Shown: positions 6,808-11,638 of the stretch, piece by piece | Layout: each line of letters begins with the position of its first letter | Numbering within the stretch: the stretch's first letter is position 1 | From: CAZNDN01 sp964571815 | Lineage (GTDB): Bacteria > Fibrobacterota > Chitinivibrionia > Chitinivibrionales > WJKA01 | DNA: 11,638 nt | Assembly (NCBI GenBank): GCA_964571815.1 | Contig: CAZNDN010000127.1 | Span: 1-11,638 of the forward strand | Direction: 5' to 3' | Notes under the pieces: generated by a model | Told to the model about the DNA's origin: nothing | The model's input: only the letters and a program-made list of their open reading frames with translations | The model's database searches: none | Translations under genes and position numbers: made by a program

Positions 6808-7662
6808 TCAGGTGATTTCGAGCCGGTACCGACGCGGAGTTTTGCCGGTGTTCTTTTTGAAAATTCGGTAGAAGTGGGACAGGCTGTTGAATCCGCAGTC
6901 GTAGGCAATACTGGTCAGCTTCTCACCCGAAACCGCCATGAGGTGGGCCGCATGAGCGACCCGGAGCTGATCGCGATACTGGAGTATGCTCGCGTGCATG
7001 ACATCCTGGAATAGATGAGAAAGATGAGAGACGCTGACCGAGCAGTCTCGCGCCACGTCTTCGGTGCTGAACGACGTGCTGAATCGGCGATGTATGAACG
7101 TGATTGCCTGTGTCAGGAGCCTGTTGATCTTCCGGGTGCCGGCCGCGTCACCGGGTGTCTGCTGCTCCAGGACGCACTGACGGATGCGCACAACCGCATG
7201 CAGTACTTCACACCAGGCGGGAATGTCGCCCATTTCATCGGGCAGTTTATAGCACTCCAGAGCGCGGACAAGATGGTGTTGCACGTCCCTGTTCCCGCGC
7301 AGCACGGGCGAAATTCCTTGGCGCAGTGCGATGAAGGGCTCCATCATCCTGATCGGATCGCGTCTGGTCGGCAGATTCAGAAGAGCTTCCGAGGGCAACT
7401 GTACGGAGAGGTTTTCGGCGCGTGAAGAGTCGCCGACCGCGTGGTAGTGGGGGATCATGGCGTCAAGGAAGTATGAGTCGCCGGCGCCCAATCGGTAGTC
7501 TCTCCCTCCCAGACGCAGAAGCGCCGAGCCGAACATGGTCACGCCGACCTCCACCCCGGTGTGATAGTGGAGCTGTTCCAGACCCGCCTTCAACGGGTAG
7601 GAACCGATGAAATTCCGGAAGGAATGCTTGATAACGGGAATAGCGGCGCCGGGCTGCGGCAT
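6808..7662 (-). CDS. AraC-family regulator with cupin sensor domain
   Basis: A 284-aa transcription regulator. The N-terminal cupin (about 25-90) shows HYHTGVEVGVTMFGSA and LGAGDSYFLDAMIPHYH, a ligand-sensing fold typical of sugar-responsive members. The C-terminal AraC DNA-binding domain (about 183-282) carries two helix-turn-helix motifs: EDVARDCSVSVSHLSHLFQD, then IAYDCGFNSLSHFYRIFKK, closed by GKTPRRYR. Length and order are standard. It lies first in the row regulator, SDR, ThuA-like, and is divergent from the intact plus-strand glycosidase, with a glycosidase relic between. It therefore probably controls the adjacent sugar genes, and likely itself, in response to a saccharide. The ATG at 7662 has only a weak ribosome site (GGACGG about 5 nt upstream). 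The ligand cannot be told from sequence. Confidence 0.92.
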   Translation of the reverse strand: MPQPGAAIPVIKHSFRNFIGSYPLKAGLEQLHYHTGVEVGVTMFGSALLRLGGRDYRLGAGDSYFLDAMIPHYHAVGDSSRAENLSVQLPSEALLNLPTRRDPIRMMEPFIALRQGISPVLRGNRDVQHHLVRALECYKLPDEMGDIPAWCEVLHAVVRIRQCVLEQQTPGDAAGTRKINRLLTQAITFIHRRFSTSFSTEDVARDCSVSVSHLSHLFQDVMHASILQYRDQLRVAHAAHLMAVSGEKLTSIAYDCGFNSLSHFYRIFKKNTGKTPRRYRLEIT

Positions 7663-7702
7663 AGTAACCGTCCGCGGACTCGTGGAAGAGGCTCTAAACT
7701 AC

Positions 7703-7731
7703 ATTATACAAAATGGTACAATGCATGTCTC
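7703..7731 (-). promoter_or_regulatory. promoter and candidate operator of the AraC-type regulator
   Basis: On the minus strand GAGACA (7731-7726) is followed after 17 nt by a perfect TATAAT (7708-7703), about 40 nt before the regulator ATG. The -10 region lies in an imperfect inverted repeat, ATTATAC (7703-7709), six bases, GTACAAT (7716-7722), with 6 of 7 arm positions matching. That layout suits a repressor or autoregulatory site, but operator identity is inferred. Confidence 0.5.
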
Positions 7732-7846
7732 GCCGCCCGCCCGGTTCACAGCAATGCGCGGAATGAGCCTTCTTCGGCCCGGACGCCACACGTTCAAGAA
7801 CAGAGTGACCCACGCGGCTTGGGTGGCGCCGTGTGTCGTTCCGGAA

Positions 7847-8306
7847 TCAATTGCCCGCGGCTTTCCCGACGATAAGCCGCGAGGTGTGAACTCGTTCTTC
7901 GGACTCGGTCACCAGAAGCATCGTTCCCGACCCCGCCCCGCTCTCCGATATACGCAGGACCTTCCCTTCCGCCACGCGCCCTGCCGCAAGCACAGGACCG
8001 GTCACATCGACAAGCCGGCACCATTCCGGCGTGCCGCCCGCGTTCCGGATAACCACGTTTCCGGCCGCGGAGTGGACGCGCAGTCCCGTTGGGCGTGTGC
8101 GAAGATGCGATCGAGCCGGAGTTGTTCACGAGGCAGTAGTGCAGTGATTTCCGGGCGGCTTCGGGATCAAACAGCGTTCCGCACATCAGTCCCGTGTAGC
8201 AGGCGTCGCGAACCCACACGCCGTACCCTTCACCGTTGCGGAATCCTGCCTGCCACAATTCAGGGTTACAGAGCGGGATCCGGTCCTGCATTGCAGGATT
8301 GAGCAC
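7847..8306 (-). pseudogene. relic of a six-hairpin glycosidase with sorting-domain tail
   Basis: Two fragments of one exported glycosidase survive on the minus strand. The first (GTG 8306 to about 8115) contains NPELWQAGFRNGEGYGVWVRD and TGLMCGTLFDPEAARKSLHYCL. It aligns with residues 130-175 of the intact neighbour (WDAGYHNCDDGYGVWHRD, LLTGNLLDPRGARGSIKYI). The reading frame then runs through a Ser/Thr/Pro stretch and must shift by one base, at GGG in AACGGGACTGCG (around 8083), to enter LRVHSAAGNVVIRNAGG... GTMLLVTESEERVHTSRLIVGK, which ends at TGA 7847. The second part resembles a T9SS-type sorting domain. The N-terminal signal peptide, the first 120 or so residues and most of the catalytic barrel are missing. 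The frame continuing past the shift to 7794 is nonsense sequence. The large deletion plus the frameshift makes function very unlikely. Confidence 0.75.
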
Positions 8307-8368
8307 AATCCGAACACAAATGGGGAAGATATCCCCGAATTACTTCTTTAGATTATCTACACTGGAAC

Positions 8369-8375
8369 AAGGAGG
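8369..8375 (+). promoter_or_regulatory. Shine-Dalgarno fixing the glycosidase start
   Basis: AAGGAGG lies 7 nt before ATG 8383. It decides for the start that begins a signal peptide and against the upstream in-frame ATG at 8236, which would add 49 unlikely residues overlapping the relic. Confidence 0.85.
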
Positions 8376-8382
8376 CCGTGAA

Positions 8383-10248
8383 ATGCTTCATTCGTACGCA
8401 TATCGACAGACAGGCACATTGGCGATTCTGCTCTTTCTTGTCTTCCATTTCCCCGCGCCGGGGGCGGTAATCTACCAATCTCCCTACTACACGGTTCACA
8501 GCGATTCCGTGGTCGATACCATGAAGAGGAACTGGAAATTGGAGCGCCATGTCGCCCGGGCGCCCGACAGTAAGACGCTGGTAAGCGATGTGGTCCCCGC
8601 CTACCGTTTCGGGATACAACCGGCCGATTGCGGCTGGTCCGAAACCTGGACTGCCGACGAGTCGCAACTGTCTCAATACCCGAGCTTCACCTCCGGTCAC
8701 AACCTGCTCGATGCCGTATACAATCTCGCACTCGAAACGCTCTATCGGTGCACGTTCGAATACGGCTCGGATACTACGTGGGATGCGGGGTACCATAATT
8801 GCGATGACGGATACGGGGTCTGGCACCGTGATGTGGTCTACTGTGCCCTGCTGACGGGCAATCTTCTCGACCCCCGCGGCGCTCGTGGTTCTATCAAGTA
8901 CATCTCCTCAGGCGGGAAGCACAATAACGGCCAGGACGGTTTCTCGGTCCCGGCGTGGGGAGTATGGGACTACTATCTGGCCACCGGAGACGAGACACTT
9001 ATTCACGAAACCTACCCGGACAATGCCGTTGCGATAGACAAAATTCCCTGGTTTCCCGAGGAAGGGCTCGGCGAGGCAATTGATCCGTCGTTTATCGACT
9101 GCAACGGCTGTGCTCCCTGGAACAATGCCCGTTCATTCAGCACCGAGATCACCTATATGCACGGGTACCACGGCATGGCCGAGCAAGGGAAAATCGTGGG
9201 TGAAGAACAGACGCGGATCGATGAGTGGGAGGGCCGGGCCGCGACACTTCGTACCAAACTGAATGAACTGTATTTCCATCCCGAGGCGGGATTCTATACG
9301 CCGGGACCCGCGGGATCGGAAGGCTATGAAAAGCAGTACTGGGAGAACCTGGGCCAATCCTTCGCGATCTGGCCGCGATACGGCATCGCCACACCGGAGC
9401 GGCGACAATCGGTAATCGACAATATGGGCGTTGCCTGGACACCGTTCGGGTTCCATGAGCGGTTCTATGAGTCCGGTATGCACGGCAATAATTGCTGGAT
9501 ATTCACCGAAGTGGGCGAAGCAGCGGCATTTGCGGCCGAAAGAGAAATGGACAAACTGCTCCATCTGTTTGCCTCGGCGGCGCGGGCGGGAGCCGTCCAC
9601 AAGACGTTCATGGAACTCATAACTACCGACGACAATGCCTCCTTCGGTGTGGGCTCTCGCTATCCCGGCCAGCTCTGGCACGCCATGGGGTATATCGCTA
9701 TGATCTACTACGGCCTTCTGGGTATGCACTACGATGAGGCCGGGTTGCATTTCACCAATGCCTGCGTTCCCGAAGTGCTGGCCAGTATGAGGATTACGGG
9801 ATTGAACTATCGCGGGGCAAAGCTGGATATCAATGTCAACGGGTGGGGATATCTGGAGAGCCTGGTATTGGACGGAGAGCTTGTCGAGGCTGTTCCCACG
9901 TCGGTCGAGGGCCGGCATGTGGTGGCTGTCAACCTTTCGCGGGATGCGGTACGTACCGGAGAGCCCGCCTCACGACGCCCCGTTGCATCACCGACACCGA
10001 CCACCACATCGATCCGCTGTCTGGGCAACGGCCGTCTCCTCCTGTCGCGTCCCCGCGGTCGAAGCGCCGCCGCGGTGAGGGTTTTCTCCCCTGACGGCCG
10101 CGTGGTGTTTCGCGGGCGCTCCGAAGGTGTCACGGTTATCGACCTGTCGCGACAGCCTCTTGGCCGGGGCGTCGCGCTGGTCGAAATCGACGGTCCCGAC
10201 GGCGGGCGGGCGACATCCGTGATTGTCGACATGAAGAGAGCCGAATAG
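8383..10248 (+). CDS. secreted six-hairpin glycoside hydrolase with T9SS-like C-terminal domain
   Basis: A 621-aa exported protein. Residues 1-28 form a signal peptide (basic/polar start, then TLAILLFLVFHFPAPGA). An (alpha/alpha)6 barrel covers about 100-455: GYGVWHRDVVY (143-153), DGFSVPAWGVWDYYLATGD (185-203), FSTEITYMHGYHGMAEQ (252-268), NLGQSFAIWPRYG (322-334) and GQLWHAMGYIAMIYYGLLGM (429-448). This resembles GH63/GH37/GH78-type enzymes; Asp150 of the RD motif and an acidic residue near 255 or 411 are candidate catalysts. A beta domain (about 455-520, with NYRGAKLDINVNGWG) follows, then a Pro/Thr linker (532-542). The tail (548-615: VRVFSPDGRVVFRG, ending in an alternating hydrophobic strand) resembles a T9SS sorting domain, implying export across the outer membrane and surface attachment. 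The glycan target is unresolved. A broken relative lies just upstream on the other strand. Confidence 0.85.
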   Translation: MLHSYAYRQTGTLAILLFLVFHFPAPGAVIYQSPYYTVHSDSVVDTMKRNWKLERHVARAPDSKTLVSDVVPAYRFGIQPADCGWSETWTADESQLSQYPSFTSGHNLLDAVYNLALETLYRCTFEYGSDTTWDAGYHNCDDGYGVWHRDVVYCALLTGNLLDPRGARGSIKYISSGGKHNNGQDGFSVPAWGVWDYYLATGDETLIHETYPDNAVAIDKIPWFPEEGLGEAIDPSFIDCNGCAPWNNARSFSTEITYMHGYHGMAEQGKIVGEEQTRIDEWEGRAATLRTKLNELYFHPEAGFYTPGPAGSEGYEKQYWENLGQSFAIWPRYGIATPERRQSVIDNMGVAWTPFGFHERFYESGMHGNNCWIFTEVGEAAAFAAEREMDKLLHLFASAARAGAVHKTFMELITTDDNASFGVGSRYPGQLWHAMGYIAMIYYGLLGMHYDEAGLHFTNACVPEVLASMRITGLNYRGAKLDINVNGWGYLESLVLDGELVEAVPTSVEGRHVVAVNLSRDAVRTGEPASRRPVASPTPTTTSIRCLGNGRLLLSRPRGRSAAAVRVFSPDGRVVFRGRSEGVTVIDLSRQPLGRGVALVEIDGPDGGRATSVIVDMKRAE

Positions 10249-10260
10249 TTGCACGACAAA

Positions 10261-10287
10261 GCCGGCTTGACCTTTCTCTCAGCCGGC
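10261..10287 (+). terminator. stem-loop after the glycosidase gene
   Basis: GCCGGCT (10261-10267) pairs with AGCCGGC (10281-10287) across a 13-nt loop, 12 nt after the glycosidase stop. There is no following T-tract, so intrinsic termination is uncertain; it could instead stabilise the mRNA end. Confidence 0.35.
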
Positions 10288-10342
10288 AGGGAGCTTGTCA
10301 CGCGGACGGGCAAAGCCCGGCTTTCAGGAAATCGCGGTCCCC

Positions 10343-10442
10343 NNNNNNNNNNNNNNNNNNNNNNNNNNNNNNNNNNNNNNNNNNNNNNNNNNNNNNNNNN
10401 NNNNNNNNNNNNNNNNNNNNNNNNNNNNNNNNNNNNNNNNNN
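10343..10442. other. assembly gap (100 N)
   Basis: Exactly 100 N between the 3' ends of two converging genes. The 3' end of the minus-strand gene falls in or just beyond this gap. Open frames that appear to cross it are not real. Confidence 0.95.
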
Positions 10443-11453
10443 GGAGAAATTCCCCGACACCACGCTCCCGTCGATCCAGGCGCCGCTGTTGGCAATGAAA
10501 TCTTCGAGTTGCGAAATCGCCGCACCGGCATCGGCGGTGAACCGTCCGGACTGATATGAGCCAAGCGCCCGGCCGATCCACTCCAGAGGATCGACACGCC
10601 GGTGTTGTGCTTCGAGTATCCATCGCCACAATGTCGAAAGCGCGACGATGGACCGTGTGGGAGCGAGTTTCTCACGTTGCATAACAATCATATCGCGCAA
10701 GGCCCCGAGCCGGGGGTCCTTGTCCAGGGCACGGAGCCAGGATGCGAATGAGGCTCCGCCTATTTCTGTTTCGAATGTCAACGCCCGCTTTCCCAGCGCG
10801 GCCCCCCGCTCGATCTCATCGGCCAGCTCTCCGGCGTCCCGGGCGTTCTCATCGAAGCGCCTGATTCGGGGAAGTACGCGGGCCATCTGCCGAAGATCGT
10901 AGACATCGACGATTTCGGAGATCCTCTCGATCCGCTCTTTCAACGACCTGACCTCGGCGCGGATCAGATAGACGATCATCTCCCGCCCGCGGGCGTCGGG
11001 CTCGGCGCCCTTGATAATCCCCACAACGAAATCCCGCGCGCGGTACGCCCACGACAGCAGATCCGTGGCCCGTGCAATGCCCGTCTTCTCCCTGAGATCC
11101 CGGCAGATCGACGCCTCTTCGTCGCTGAGCCGCACCCCGCACTCCCCCCGCATCACCACCCGCCGCAGGCACTTCAGCCGCAGCGCCTGTTCGGCAACCT
11201 GGAGATAGGGAAAACCCACATCCAGCATCGAAAACAACACATACTCCAGCCATCGCCGGGGAATTTCCGGCTCGAGAAGCTTCAGACACAACCGCTCCAC
11301 CCCCGCGTGCTCCTCGAACTTCTTGAAAAACTCCGCACACTTTGCCGCTCCGGTCCGGAGGTCTTCACCGGCGTTCAACGAAGCGTTCAGATGGTTCAGC
11401 GGTTCCGGAAAACCGTCGGTAACAAATACGTCTTCGAATGCATCGTCCCGCAT
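10443..11453 (-). CDS. hypothetical protein, 3' end lost in assembly gap
   Basis: The first 337 codons of a gene I do not recognise. ATG 11453 is chosen over an upstream in-frame TTG because AGGAG lies 8 nt before it. The product has no signal peptide and is strongly helical and charged, with many Leu, Arg and Glu. Examples are KCAEFFKKFEEHAGVERLCL near residue 39 and VRSLKERIERISEIVDVYDL near 175, the latter a possible short coiled coil. Further on it has SLKERIE-like amphipathic helices and WRWILEAQHRRVDPLEWIGRA near 288. This suggests an intracellular helical-repeat or scaffold protein, with no catalytic motif visible. If the gap length keeps the frame, one possible end is the TGA at 10298, but this cannot be decided. 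The gene starts 14 nt after the end of the next gene upstream, so the two are probably co-transcribed. Confidence 0.75.
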
Positions 11454-11461
11454 TGCCTGGT

Positions 11462-11466
11462 CTCCT
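11462..11466 (-). promoter_or_regulatory. Shine-Dalgarno of the hypothetical gene
   Basis: Minus-strand AGGAG begins just after the TGA of the upstream gene and 8 nt before ATG 11453. Confidence 0.65.
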
Positions 11467-11467
11467 G

Positions 11468-11638
11468 TCAAGTAAGAGACCTGTGGAAGACGGCCTCGTC
11501 CAGCGGTTGTTTCACCGGGAACGTCCCATATTGAATTATACCGTGGAAACAGGCGCTTGAGCCAATGCGGTCTGGGAAATACTGGCGGGTTCCGGTTCCT
11601 GAAAATGACGCTACCTTCCGGCCGTCGGGGGTAAAAAC
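11468..11638 (-). CDS. C-terminal end of a gene, possible T9SS-like tail
   Basis: The minus strand is open from the right edge for 56 codons to TGA 11468; the rest of the gene lies outside the window. It begins VFTPDGRKVASFSGTGTRQY, and this VF(S/T)PDGR-V start is shared with the C-terminal domain of the 621-aa glycosidase (VFSPDGRVV). That pattern is typical of sorting domains of type IX secreted proteins, although the last 20 residues (ending FHRSLT) extend beyond the usual strand. The product would be an exported protein of unknown catalytic function. Stop and next start are 14 nt apart, suggesting an operon with the hypothetical gene. The evidence is a short open frame plus a motif match, so moderate confidence only. 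Confidence 0.5.
   Translation of the reverse strand, partial: VFTPDGRKVASFSGTGTRQYFPDRIGSSACFHGIIQYGTFPVKQPLDEAVFHRSLT

Noticed and set aside
6675..6908. N-terminal 78-residue extension of the SDR
   Set aside because: It overlaps the end of the regulator gene, has no fold-like features, and a good ribosome binding site marks the GTG at 6674.
8236..8382. N-terminal 49-residue extension of the glycosidase
   Set aside because: It lies before the AAGGAGG ribosome site and would place the signal peptide inside the protein.
9807..11471. A 554-residue open frame running through the second N-run
   Set aside because: Only the part before the gap is coding. Beyond it the frame is antisense to the glycosidase gene and the join depends on an arbitrary 100-N spacer.
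11536..11541. Perfect TATAAT on the minus strand upstream of the hypothetical gene
   Set aside because: No acceptable -35 box at 16-18 nt, and it falls inside the open frame that ends at 11468, so it is probably coding sequence.

Overview
The window looks like a draft-genome or metagenome-assembled contig of about 58% GC (my estimate by eye), with two runs of exactly 100 N at 4940-5039 and 10343-10442. Two or three secreted-protein tails resemble type IX secretion (T9SS) sorting domains. These sit beside type IV pilin-like minor pseudopilins and a carbohydrate-active locus. This suggests a member of the FCB superphylum, perhaps Fibrobacterota or a related candidate phylum. The lineage is an inference from domain content, not from a marker gene.

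Left part (1-2871, minus strand): a compact operon of minor pilin-type genes in the order PilV-like, PilW-like, PilX-like. The PilX-like gene runs off the left edge. A good sigma70-type promoter lies at 2842-2871, followed by a leader of about 140 nt that may contain a 39-codon ORF overlapping the first pilin start by ATGA. Upstream of it, 2872-3317 holds no convincing gene. That stretch is framed by a perfect 25-bp inverted repeat (2898-2922 and 3305-3329), whose right arm covers the last codons and stop of the next gene.

Middle (3318-7731, minus strand): read in the direction of transcription, an AraC-type regulator with a cupin sensor, a short-chain dehydrogenase/reductase (GTG start), a ThuA-like protein overlapping it by 7 nt, then a tandem array of 130-bp units built from widespread interspersed repeat motifs, and finally a GH5 glycosidase of the endoglycoceramidase type. 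The regulator has its own promoter overlapping an imperfect palindrome, part of which recurs upstream of the dehydrogenase.

Right part (7847-11638): a broken minus-strand glycosidase relic keeps a piece of an (alpha/alpha)6 barrel and a sorting-domain tail. An intact plus-strand relative follows: a 621-aa secreted six-hairpin glycosidase with a T9SS-like C-terminal domain. Converging on it is an unrecognised minus-strand gene whose 3' end is lost in the second gap. This is preceded by the last 57 codons of another gene that may also end in a T9SS-like tail.

Taken together, the middle and right parts look like a carbohydrate or glycolipid degradation locus: exported glycosidases, intracellular sugar-modifying enzymes and a sugar-responsive regulator. 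No CRISPR array, tRNA, rRNA, transposase or recombinase was seen.
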